A stretch of DNA of 64,000 nt from Certhia americana. Lineage: Eukaryota > Chordata > Aves > Passeriformes > Certhiidae. The stretch is taken from positions 59,946,701 through 60,010,700 of the forward strand of contig CM031859.1 in the NCBI GenBank assembly GCA_018697195.1, written 5' to 3'. The position numbers were made by a program, and so were the translations under genes. How positions within the stretch are numbered: position 1 is the first letter of the stretch; every line of letters starts with the position of its first letter. This document shows, piece after piece, positions 11,639 to 23,300 of the stretch. The notes beneath the pieces were generated by a model. The model ran no database searches. It was not told where the DNA came from and was given only the letters and a program-made list of their open reading frames with translations.

Positions 11639-11838
11639 TTTCAGTACTTGCATTCTCCTCATCATCATCATCGTCATCATCTGTGTACAGGATTGGCCCA
11701 TCCGAATCCGAGTCACTGCCATGGCTCTCTCTGCTGCTTTCACTCTCTGGAGGGGCAGCAGCATCAGAAGCCTCCTCCACTAGCTCAGAGAATGCTTGAT
11801 CTGGAGCCTCCCCTTCTTGGTCTTCTTTGGTAGCCAAA
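11639..11838 (-). CDS. PHACTR2: PHACTR2 exon: acidic tract before the RPEL cluster
   Basis: This 200-nt exon (phase 2 to phase 1) begins (S)LATKEDQEGEAPDQAF and runs through SELVEEASDAAAPPESESS to HGSDSDSDGPILYTDDDDDD, ending in ENASTES. The SDSDSDGPILYTDD block is diagnostic for PHACTR2 and lies just before the C-terminal RPEL cluster (about residues 400-467). The acceptor AAAAAACAG lacks a good pyrimidine tract directly before it, but it is the only site that keeps the frame. The donor is GAAA followed by GTAAGC. A GTACTG site 9 nt upstream is also in phase but weaker and would drop three residues. Confidence 0.91.
11655..11684. repeat. PHACTR2: CAT/CGT trinucleotide run coding for the Asp/Glu tract
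   Basis: The plus strand reads ctcctcatcatcatcatcgtcatcatc, which on the coding strand is GAT/GAC/GAG codons giving DDDDDDDEE. The run is mostly pure GAT with one GAC. Human PHACTR2 has an alternating Asp-Glu version at this place, so the length and composition of the tract are evolutionarily unstable while its acidity is kept. Confidence 0.9.
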
Positions 11839-13075
11839 CTGTTTTTTCATGAGCAGATAGGGTGACACATTAAAGCAAGCAGAACAGAAAACAAATGAGA
11901 AGCGATTGAATATGCAAGGATGAAAATAAAAGTTCTGTTAATCAAAGTAATTCCTTTGTAAAAAAACATAAGTATATAAGACATTTTTAACATATGCAGA
12001 TATGTATATGCAACTATGCATGTGTCTTAGGAAAAGGACGCAAACGATCTGGAATGATATGCTAAAGAGACTTGATTAAGGCAAATACTAATTGGTTTTT
12101 ATTTCTTGTGAGGTGGGACTGAGAGACAAAACAGTTGATAAAGCTGGGGGTGAGAGGAGCAAGTTTGAGAGTAGATGGGAGTGCAAAGTTTCCTGTTCTG
12201 GAAGTCCAACCCTATTTATTGTAAATACAGTTTCACTGCAGTTGAGTTCAAAATGTTCATGCTCATCACTGATGAACATGGGGATCAACAGCAGATTGTC
12301 CTTTGCCTTGGGAAAATCTTTACGTAAAAGAAAGTTAGAGCAAGGGGAAATGCAGCTCTGGAATGTAGAGCTGGCAACAGATATACCAGCAAGAATTTAA
12401 AGGAAGGTGTCTAGGCTACTGGCATCTAGACTAAGCCCTCCTGGATTTATATAAGAGATGCTGATTTTTGTGGCAGGGAAAAGACAAATTAATAAGCCAG
12501 TTTCATTATTCTGCCAACTACTTCACTTAAAAAATGCAATTACGACTTTTCTCTTTACCAGTTTTTGCAGTACCTGAGATTTAGACAAGTTACTAGGCAG
12601 TAAAAACCCAAACATCTACTAATTGAAGCCTGAAACCCTCATTTTCAAGTGTTCAAATTCAGCTATTGAATTGAGAACTTTAGCAGTGAGATACTTAATG
12701 GCATCTACAGAAAAAAAAAGACATCTACAGAAAAGAACCCCCTTATAACTCAGCATCATTTCTTGTTTGCTTTTATGAGAGAGAAACACAAGTGTCACCA
12801 GCTTTGAGCTGCACGGCTGACCCCGGTGCCAGCCACACAATGAAGTAAGAGCCAGGTCATGAGCAACGTGTTTCTGGGGAAACAAGAGGGACTGCAAGTG
12901 AAAGGCTCAAAGGCACTGGGAAGGAACAAACTGTGCTGGGCTGCAACACAAGCTGCTCCCAGTCAGCTGAAGAAGCAGAAGGGATCCCTACGTGCCTACA
13001 GAGCAAAGAAATGTGGCTTCCCCAGCTGTGGCCTTAATGCTCCCCCAGGACAGCCATACTGCCATACTGTCTCAC
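11839..13075 (-). other. PHACTR2: PHACTR2 intron (1.2 kb)
   Basis: Donor GTGAGA and acceptor AAAAAACAG. It includes an imperfect 20-bp-period duplication at 12701-12734. No exon recognised; plus-strand open frames here have no homology I know. Confidence 0.85.
12701..12734. repeat. Imperfect tandem duplication, 20-bp period
   Basis: The string CATCTACAGAAAA occurs at 12702 and again at 12722, joined by an A-run. It looks like simple slippage-type duplication in an intron. Confidence 0.85.
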
Positions 13076-13625
13076 CTTTCTGTGTCTTCTCCTCCGGCAT
13101 CTGGAGCGCTGCCCAGGGCTGTACTGCTCAGACTCTTGTCTGTGCCACGCTCAGTCTGGAGAAGAGGCTTTGTGTCTGGCCCAGGGCTGTGTGGCCCTGC
13201 CACACAGCTGTCTGACACATCTTGGGCATCTGAGGGGCCAGTAGGCTGACTAGCTGCAGCAGGAAAAGGAGGTGGAAGTGGAGGTGGAGGAGGGGCAGCG
13301 GTGGGAGGAGGGGGCACAACAAGCTTGCTGGACTGGTCTGCATTCTCCATTTCAAAAATGACTATGGAAGTTTGCTCAGGCTTGGGCTTTTCTGCCTTCA
13401 CTTGTGAACTGTTGGCTGTCGCACCTGAGGGGGAAGAAGCAGCCCCATCTGGTGCTGTTCGTGGGGCTGACTGTTTCCCAGGTTTTTTCTTGCCCCTGGT
13501 AGTCCCTGATGTGCCAGATTTGCTGGAAGTCTCCTTAGAGGCTTTGGGATGAGATGATGTGGATGAAGGAGATGGTGATGAAGAAGACTTGGAGACTGGT
13601 AGTTTTTTTGCATGAGAGGAACCAG
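13076..13625 (-). CDS. PHACTR2: PHACTR2 large exon: Ser/Lys- and Pro-rich linker 3
   Basis: This is the largest exon, 550 nt (about 183 codons, phase 1 to phase 2). It opens with (A)GSSHAKKLPVSKSSSSPSPS, continues through a Ser/Thr/Lys-rich segment and a VKAEKPKPEQTS region, then a polyproline tract (VVPPPPTAAPPPPPLPPP), and ends in DAGGEDTE. Residues are about 217-400. The region is low-complexity and likely disordered. Its first third aligns well with mammalian PHACTR2 while the rest is fast-evolving. The acceptor is GTTTTAG before CTGGTT, and the donor is GAAAG followed by GTGAGA. Other long open frames crossing this block on both strands are shadows produced by its GC-rich codon bias. Confidence 0.93.
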
Positions 13626-16600
13626 CTAAAACAAGAAAATAAAAGGCATTTTACAGTCTTGCAATTATATGATTTTTGCACTGTATTTTCTGCATGGATT
13701 GAGTTGTGCTGGTCTTTAAAAAATGAAAAAAATACACTTGATACTTCTACAACATTTCATGTAAATACTTGAGATAATTAAATATTGCAGTTCCAATTTC
13801 ACCTTTGTGTGGGAGACACTCAAGTGATGAATATTTGCCTAAGAACAGCAGAGAGGACCTACCTTACAAATGGGTAAGAGTTTGTTTTGAGCATTGGCCC
13901 ATTACACCTGGCAGAGAAAACTGCCTGACCTTTTCTACTATGTGAATTTTTGGTCTGATCACTGTGAAATCCCTGTGATTTTCCTTATGCTTTTCAATGA
14001 CCATCTGAGGACTGTTACTGAGTATCAGTCAATTACCTTGCACAATGTTATTGTAACTATTTGCATTCTCCTACTTAATGGCAAACAGCAGAGGGGCAGC
14101 AAAACAAGGTGTACTTTCAAGTCCAGCTGTGTCTGTCCATAAAAGAGAGGCAGAAACCACTGCTGTCACTCTGCAGAAATGACCTCCAGAAGGGAGGAGG
14201 CACTGAAGGCCTCCTTTATTCATCTTACCAGTGACCAACTCAGGCAGTGCTGAAAACATAGTGAAACAAGGTTTTGACAGCGGCTGTACAAGCTGGATGT
14301 TTAATCCTGTGATACTCACAATACTGAAGCATATATGTATAATGAGTCTGACCAGAGATTTCAGCTAGCCTGCATTTCCATGTGCATTCCAGCCACATTT
14401 TGGATTGCTGTGTTAATGTACCCATCAGCTGAGATGAGAGCTTCAAACTTCTTACTTTCATTTAAAAAGTAATAAAAATGATAACCAACTAATGGTTCAA
14501 TCCTTTTCATCAAAATGCATCTGAGTCAAATACTTCTGATGGAGTAAAAATTCATTAATTTCCAGAGAAAAAATGAAAGCAATATTAAGTTACATAGCAG
14601 CCTTCTGGCTAAGCTTATGGAGTAAAACAGAAAACTGTAACAGAAATCTGCTGAAAAGCCTACTTTACTTAAAAGCATTTAAATAAAAACAACTCCCCAG
14701 CAGACTGGGAGAGAATCAAAGCGCAGATACTGGCCATAATAAGTTCACAATATAAAAACAGTTTTCACAGTGAGACTGTTCTCCAAGGAGATGGAACCTA
14801 ATTCAAAAGATACATTTTACCGTTCTTTTCTCTAGCTGTTATGGTTTAGAAACATTTAGAGTGCTGTGAAGCTTTCAGTACATCTGAAAAATCTCATAGA
14901 AACTTCAGGCAAATCCATGCTCCTCTCTGTGCTCCCAGGTGGCTGTAAAGCACACTGTCCTGAATCTACTGATACTGCACTCATCTTTCCACATCAGGTA
15001 CAAATCACTCAATTTACATGCAAAACAAAATTGGGCAGAAAAATGGTATAGGCAGAAGTTTATAATTACAGTAGAAATAGGTGGTAGTTCCAACCTGCAT
15101 ATTATTTAACAGAAATCTTACTGAGTAGGTGGATGGCAGAAAGAAAAGGCTCTGGTTCTGGTCCACTTCAATGCAGGCTGGAGGTCAACAGAACCAGTTA
15201 CATGCTTACACTTAGGAACTGCAGCATAATACAGATATATGGCCACACAATTGAGGCTGGGAAAATGTCAAAAACATGTTTCCATTGTAAAAAGCCTTAC
15301 ATTTCTTTCCGAACCTGCAATTAGATAGAGAAACTTAAAAGATTTCTCCCACAGAAACCCCCGCCTACGTGTCCACATGGGTCAAAAGTGCTATTGCTAT
15401 TGTTATTTTTGACTGGGCTGGCTGACAATTTTCTGTCATGCCTCTTTTTCAATATAAGATTTGTATTCTGATTAAATGAAAAATTTAATAGCTGTTGTTT
15501 GCCTTTTGGCTTACATCCATGCCTACATTTAAGTCCCATTCTCCCATTTCCAGTATTTCAGTATGGAAGCCTGCTGTGTTGCCCTCAGGAGAGCCATGGC
15601 TCAGCTATTACTCATATTCCTCTCCTCCTTCATGATCACTGGCTGCATCATGTGTTCACTTTCATGGGGATCTGATAAACCCCTTGTACTAATAGTGTTC
15701 CAAACCAGCTCTACTTATTAAACACTGCCCCACTTTGAATGAATACAATGTATTTTTAATGTTGGAAGAAATTACCAGTAGAATAAGGGATAGATATGGA
15801 TATATTTTACATCTTTATGGTCTCCAAGCATTGCATGACATTTCAGCAAAGCTAATAGAAAACAAATCTGGAACTTGAATGTATTTTAATCTAAAAAGTC
15901 AGGTAACTAAAAGCTTGTAATCAACCACTGGTATAATAATTTCTTTATGTGATGGATTGTTTTATTTCTGAAAGGTCTGCTGTTACAAGGCTGTTTCACC
16001 TAGGAAGAGCTGAGTTTTCCAGCTGCATGTGAAATACAGGCAGCAAATTCTGGACTTTCAAAATGTTTATTCTTGTAGTCGTCTGATGTAGTAGGGACAG
16101 TTAATACCAAGTTAATGGATATTTTATGGCAAAGTTATTATTGTAATTCTAGAAGTCTCGCAATGTTTTCAAACAGTCCTCTTCTGTATGCTAAATACAA
16201 AATGTGCCAAAATGTACAAGCTGTGAAGAGAAATACTTGCAGAGAAAACTGGAGAGACTGGAGGGCTTGAAAGACAGACAGAGATTGAAAACACAAGGCT
16301 TGTATAAGTTTGCCAATACATAAATGGAGCCCATTCATCACAATGCTGCTTGCGTTCAAATTATGTGTGGATGTTTTAATTTTGGTCATTGTCTACACTG
16401 CAACCATTCATACTCATGATCAGGACCTTAAGAACATCCACCTATAATCTTTAACCTTGCATCACTGCTGAATTTTGATGTAATAGTGGGGTGATAAACA
16501 CATGTGCTGTGTGTCTGATCGATATTTTCCATTTCCAGTATGTACTTAGAATCACAGCACCTCAGGGAAGCCTGGTTGTAATTTTTAATGTTTTTTTCAG

Positions 16601-17089
16601 CTAAACCAACTGCTATTCAACAGTCTTTTAAGAAGTCTTCATGGTTTTATTCTTTACTTCTTTGTGATCTTGTAATATTGTCAAATTAAGTGGAATTGTT
16701 GATACTTCCAGTAGAAAGTCATAGCAATACCAAATTAGTTTTACTTAGGGGTAACTCATGCTTGGTTTCAGAAGTCACCTTCATCCCTGCTGATTCTTGA
16801 GCTGATTCCCTGGGTCATTTTTTTGCCAGCTTTCACACTTGAGCTGGGAATTCAATGTTGTCTCTGATGTGCTCGGTGTTGTATGTAGGTTCATTAAACA
16901 GTGAGGGGGTCTGTGTGCTGTCAGGGGTGTTTGTGGCCAGCAGAACCCATCAGGAAGCTCTCTCCAAACACCCACAGCATGCCCTTCAGTAACACTGCTA
17001 GGTACGAAGGCACAAGTCACCGTAAGACCAAGCCAATCAGCCCCATGCACATGCACCCACCATAACTGCACTGCATGGGCAGTACTCAC
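13626..17089 (-). other. PHACTR2: PHACTR2 intron (3.5 kb)
   Basis: Donor GTGAGT and acceptor GTTTTAG. No repeats, RNA genes or further exons recognised. Confidence 0.85.
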
Positions 17090-17323
17090 CAGCTTCTCGA
17101 CTTGCACTGGCACCTGCTGGCTTGGGCGGCGGGAGAGGAGGCTGCTTAGCAGGAGCCTTTCCCTTTTTTTTAGCATGAGGTGCTTCGTTACCCTTATGGC
17201 TGGTAGTGGTGGAAGCAGCAATGGCATTTTTTGGTGGTAGCGGAGCTTTTTTAGGTTTAGGCTTAGGCTTAGGTAGTGGTGGAGCATGGGATGTTGGTAT
17301 TTCTGGGCAGTGATCAGTGCTCT
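17090..17323 (-). CDS. PHACTR2: PHACTR2 exon: proline/lysine-rich linker 2
   Basis: This 234-nt exon (78 codons, phase 1 to phase 1) starts (E)STDHCPEIPTSHAPPLPKPK and runs through a Pro/Lys repeat region (PKPKPKKAPLPPK, then KQPPLPPPKPAG) to ASASREA. It corresponds to about residues 139-217. The PxPxP and PPLPPPKP strings are the kind of sequence bound by SH3 or EVH1 domains, but a partner is only an inference. The acceptor is ATCTGTAG before AGAGCAC, and the donor is GCTG followed by GTGAGT (strong). The joint codon with the next exon is GCT (Ala), giving REAAGSSHAKK as in the mammalian protein. Confidence 0.93.
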
Positions 17324-20300
17324 CTACAGATAAGAAAGTGAACAGAAGCCAACTGACACAGACATACACCACGTAAATTCAACAGCAAGCTTCACAAGTG
17401 TCTATTTCTGCTGCTTGAGCTCTTGGGAATCAGAAGAGACTTCATCTTCTGCCTCTTAATGAAGTATTACCTCAGAAGAAAATTACTGTTCACCTCAGTT
17501 CAGGACTTTCTCATGGAAAGTATTTACCTGGAACTTCTCTCAAACACATCTATTCTAGACCTTCAAGGATCAGCCTTTACATTCAGTATCCCAAACTAGA
17601 GTGCTGGCTTCAAACTAAACAAGGGAATGCTATTCACCTCTCTAAAAAATCTCCTCAGCTTCTTTTCAACACTACCCACCCTAAGATCAACAGGTTGTAA
17701 AACTCAGATTCACGTGAGCCTGAATGTGAACAGGGCCATTCTCCCAGACACAGGCTTGAACATGGCTACGCAGTGGAAATTTTCCCAATTTTCCCCTGAA
17801 TCAACGCATTTTTCTGAGCTCCACATTGCTTGCTCTTGGCAGCCTTGTTTTGAGTAACTTCCTGAGGGTATTTCTACTCTTTGGAAACAAAATAAGCTAA
17901 ATAAGATAGGTTCTCATTTGGCATGGAAATGCTCTTCCCCTCCTGCAGGTTCATTGAGTACTGTTACACAACTGCACTTTCAAGAGTCTAGAGTTCATTA
18001 GTCAGCAGGAATATGGTCTTTATCTACACTGTGCTGTGCAACAGGAATGGCTCTGCAGAGTGAAAGAGCACCCAATATCCACAATCTGCATTTCATGAGA
18101 CTTGACTTTAGACTTTCTTCAGGCTAGTTCTGTAGACCTCGTGACTAGTGGTGGAGGGAGAACAAGTTCCTGAGTGTGTCATTTGGCTTAGTTTCGTCCA
18201 AAAAAAACCTGGTTTGTTTGTAGCCTGCAAACCAAAGAAGGGTAAGTGGGGATGATCAGGAAATTAATTTCAAAAGTGCATGCCTAATGCCAGCTGTAAT
18301 GTTAATGTAGGTGAGCCCTTTATAGTCAAAAATTTTGCAACATAATCACTACAGCTGTAAAACTTGGTGTTCTCAAGTGGGAAGAGCTAGAGTTCCCAGA
18401 TGAGAATCTTTATGTATTCAATTAAACCAATTCTATGCCCATTTGTTCTCAAGATAGCCTTCCCAAACCTTTCTGGAAAAGGATATTATAGAACAAGAGC
18501 ATACCATCAGAATCATATAGGCTTTGTTTGCATGTTACTGAAAACTGTGACTGGGGAAGAAAGAAGACAAGCAAATACTGCAAAAACTTTTAACCATCTT
18601 CTTATCACTCAAGAGAAAACCATTTCATTTCTTGCTTTACGTACCTATTAGGACCTCACTCTTAACACACATTAAATGGACATTCTCATCTCTCTTCTTT
18701 CCCATATTAAAGATTCCCAAGAGATAAGCAACACATTTTAATTTTAAGATTAGTAGATGAAAAACAAATAATGTGCTAGACAACAAAGACATTCTTCCTC
18801 TCAGAAACAAAGCCTTTCCAACTCCTAACTTAAGGCTTGTTAACACGAACTTAATGCATCACCTGCAGTTATTAAAAGCAACATGCACACATGTGTCTTC
18901 ATGAACTGAAGGAATTAACTGTCCAGTGTCTTTCTCCTTTATTTCCAGCCTATTACAGACTAATATGCTTTTGCTAAATCTTTGAAAGAAGCATCGCATA
19001 GAAATCTTTTACAACTTTCAGACAGATTCTTTTGAGCACAGATTCTTGTACCATCTCTTTGTTTTCCATAGAGAGACTTTGGATGAAGAAAGAAACATAT
19101 TTGTTACATTTTGATCTCCTCTTTTACAGCAACGGGGTCTCCTTGTGAAATTATACCTACCTTCATTTAAAGTTGAAATGCTGATATAATTCTGAAAAAG
19201 CAGGACATTTTAAAATTTGAAGTCCATTAATAACAAACATGGCAAGAGAAGACATAATTTTGTAATTTGAAGATTCTGAAGGACATGATGATCAGAAATA
19301 ATTATAAGTGTAAACAACTTTGCTATATATATTTGCTAAAGATCCATAAGGCTAAAATTTTCTTTACTAGTAAGAAACAATTTAAAACTTGTTTACTTAT
19401 ATACCATTACTATGTTTTGTTTCAAGTCATTAGTAGAGAAAAATGTTATAAACAGAATGATAACCTAAAAAAGTATATACACCATTCACCATATTCTAAA
19501 GTAATACAGTCAATCTACACTGAACTATATAGCTGATTAAATAATGTATATGAGATTTTATCCCCTGAATCAGGAAATAAGAAAATAAAACATGAGGCAA
19601 AACTTCATTTAGTTGCAAATAAACACATTCTAGTGAAACCAATAATTTTCAAATTTTCTTTAGACAAATAACTAAAAACTGTAAGTGAAAACCAAAACTG
19701 TAGCAGTTCATTCGCATCAGAGTTCTTGCTTGCAGACTTCAACTGTGATTACAACTGGCAATTTATATAGCATTTATTTTAACAGAAATGTCTTGCCATT
19801 ACTGGAAGACTGTCTTTGTCAAGACAGCTCTTTTCCTACTGTTATGTACCTCATTCCAAAGACTGGCAGACTCCTGCACAGCTGCATCCTACTTGCTCAG
19901 ATAGTTACACCTCTCCTCCAGTCTTGACTGCCCTTGATTACCAGTGAACTTTCTTTTTACTCACAGCCAGGAGAAAATCTGAGGTGAAGATTATTGTCTT
20001 TGACCACATTTTTCCTCCTGGCATCTTATTAGCTTTGTTGTTTTTACCTTTGTTAGCTTCATTCTCTTATCTCACTGTCAGTCTGATTTTGCCCATAGTA
20101 CGGTTTCTCATGTACTTGAGACACAGATTTCCAGTCCCTACCAGACCAGTCCATTATATCAGGTTTTGACAAGCCAAGTTTGAAGCAGACTTTCCATTGC
20201 TTTTCCTCTGTTAACTCTCAGGCTTTGTGAATATTCACTGACTGTCCTCCCTCAAACTCCCCTCTACTATGATGCCAAATCTGACAATATTTAGGCTTCC

Positions 20301-23300
20301 AGTATTGTGTTTTTTATCCTGGTCTGGTGTCCTCTTGTTTTCCAGCACCTAATCATAATGTCCTTTCTTTTACTGCAAGTCCATTGGAAAATTTTTGTGG
20401 TTTCCTGCATCTGTGTAAGATGCTATAATAAATATCTGGTATATACAGTAGTACTGTAGTAACACAAGTAAGTAATAACTGCAGCAGAGGCTTGATCTTG
20501 AACAGTGACAGAGATGGTCTGATGTCTGTAAAAGGCTACAGATACAATTATGTTGTAATTGTACCTCCCTAACGCGATTCTGCTTAACATGGACCCTTGG
20601 TCTTCATGCCTGCTCTTTCTTTTGCCAAAACAAGGAGGCATCTGAATCAGTTCAGACCCATCTATTTGTTCAAACCAATCCCCCTGGTACCTCAGTACCA
20701 GCTGCAACACACTTTTATTGCTGTTGTTTTTCTTAATTTAGATATCTGTTTGTCAAGAACTGACCTTTTAACAAAAGGTCTCCAAAACACATCAGAAAGG
20801 AATATCTTTTATCCACTGCTGCCTTAATGGAAATATCTACTGTAAAAGCAACTTGCCTATAAATTACTTCTTTAGCAGGAAAACAAATGTTAATTTCTCA
20901 TTAAGCATTTGGATCAATAATATGTTTATGTTTAGAATAAATTTTCCAAAGGCCAGATTTTCAAAATAATCTCACTTTCAAACCAGATTTTCTTGTTTCC
21001 AGAAATTGTGATTGGGGCCAGACTCTTAACAAAGCTCTGTTCTCATGTAAACACCTAAATGATGGTCAGATTTACAAAGCACTCAGTATACAACAGCTCT
21101 TGTGGGGGACTCATCAAATCTGAAAGACTTTCAGAGAGATGCCAGTGTGCCACATGCACTAGAAAATCAGATTACTTATTTTGCAAACTAAAAGTGGGAC
21201 CTTTTGCAAATTCTAGACAACTGGACCTATGACAATCCTGGGCATACTTTCAGAAGCTTGGTTGTAAAACACAAGAATTTTTTCTTCACTTCTGTGAACT
21301 TCTAAGGAACAGAAGGCCAGAGCTCTTCTACCCGAGGATTTTGTCCTACAGCACTGATATTTTTGTTTGTACAGCTCGAGCAGTGTCATGGAGCTACCTC
21401 ACAGAAAACCAGCAGTGCTGCAGCACGAGTATCTCATCTCCATCAACTGCAAGGCACCCTCCTCCTGGAGGATGAACACAATACATGGGATAAACACTAT
21501 GTGAAATGATAGTTGGAAATAATGTAAGTTTGTTGTCTTCTGCAGGATGACTTCCTGCACAATGAAACTCTAAGAGTTTTTCAGATCATGAGTTTCCTTT
21601 CCAGACTATGCAGAGAGCTGTGTTTTGATTAATCGAAATCCAGGAAGCTGTCAGTCAGGAACATGGGACACAGGACAAGACAAGGTGTCTTTTGTCACTT
21701 TTTTGGACATCATTGATTGTGCTGATGCAGGTGGTCAACTCAGACAAATCCTTTCATAAACTTCAGATTTAACCAGCTCCATTTTTTTGTTTCTGCTATT
21801 GCTAATAAAACTTTGTTCAAGAAAAGACCCATTCTAATTGTTAGAAAGATTCCTTTAATTTCCACTCTGTATTTCAAGCCACTGTTTATTCCTTTCTACT
21901 TGTGCCAGCATTGTCCTTTAGCCATGCTCTCTCCTGGCTGTTTACCAACTTGCAACATTTATCTAATGCACTCAGGCTCTGTTTTGCTACACTGAACCAG
22001 GACAGCTGTCTCACAATGCTGTTTGCAGCTCTCTCTGCAGTTTTCAATTCATCTTTCTTGAAGATGGATAAGCAGATCTTCATGTCTGCAGACTTCTAGA
22101 TCTTACTGACTCTGTAATTTCAACAGCACCAAGTGCAAGAGGCCTTATAAGAGACAGTGTAGAAAACAGAAGAGGGGAGAAAGGGACAGGTGTAACATCT
22201 TACCTGAAGCAACCACATTCAGGTATTTTGCATTTGTTTCAAGATAATAAAGGTAAAAAAACCCCTAACAATAATGTTACAATTTTAATTTACTTAATCT
22301 TTGTGTAAGAAGTAAGCTGCTAAAATAAGCTTTTATTTTAGTCAGGAGTCAGGAGCTTTCTTCCGGCACTCGGCTTTTGTGGGTCAAAGTCTGTGCCTCT
22401 CATGTCACTCTACCAGCATGAGCCAGCCCTGCTGACTTAGTTGTCAGGCTCTGGCCAAATACAGCTTCATCTAGAGTAGCTTTCCTTTTAAGAATACTTG
22501 GATTCAGCCTCATTTACATAGTTCAGGTGATGAATTGAAGATATACTATTCTTAGAAGAACTGGTTTTAGTCAGGAAATAACTCTGCTGGAGTGAGAGAT
22601 TCTTAGGGAGTCAGGCAAAAAAGCCCACAACCTTTTATGCATGCTGCTCATATCAATGATCTACAGAGCTCAGGAGTGCAGGAAGCCAGCTAGGCACACA
22701 AGAGGGATGAAAGTCTGCCTAGTTTCTCACAGTGACTGGTTTGCAGGTTTAATCTTCTGAGACAAAGCAGGCTCTTGTCTGAAATCCTGGAAGATGAGGG
22801 TTACTACCTTATATTCAAACAGGTTCTGTTCTGCTTTGGGGAAATAAAGAAAAGATCTCTGAGAAAAGGAACCTAGAAAATTAGACTTTGAAAAACATTC
22901 CTTGGTAGACCAACTAAAGCATTGGAGAGCAATGATGCATGGTCATAAGACCAGAGTTTGTGTCTCCAACCTTCTTTTCCTTGGTTACCCATACGAAAAA
23001 GAAAAGATTTAATTTAATGGCAGATTTAAGGAGAGCAGACAAAATATAGAGAAAAGGACCCATAAACCAAACATAGTAAGACCTGGAACCTTTTCCAGCT
23101 CTAATATGAGAGTTAGCCTCTTGGGGGAAAAATATGCACGTGTAGCCCAACAATTCATTTGGAAACAGGACTAAAACCTGTTTCCTTTACTCATGTTTAC
23201 TTCAGACATAAGGAAACCTGAGAAGATCAATCTCCTACAAATGGCCCAGGAACATTCCAGAAGCTTATGCCCCATATCACCCACAGCACCTGTAACAGAG

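Noticed and set aside
12859..13613. Several long open frames overlapping the large PHACTR2 exon
   Set aside because: They are shadows of the GC-rich, Pro/Ser/Ala-rich coding sequence. Only the minus-strand frame joining to VKAEKPKPE and SSHAKK matches the family and the splice phases.
20445..20459. Quasi-palindrome TACAGTA-G-TACTGTA
   Set aside because: Only 7-bp arms; expected by chance several times in a window of this size.
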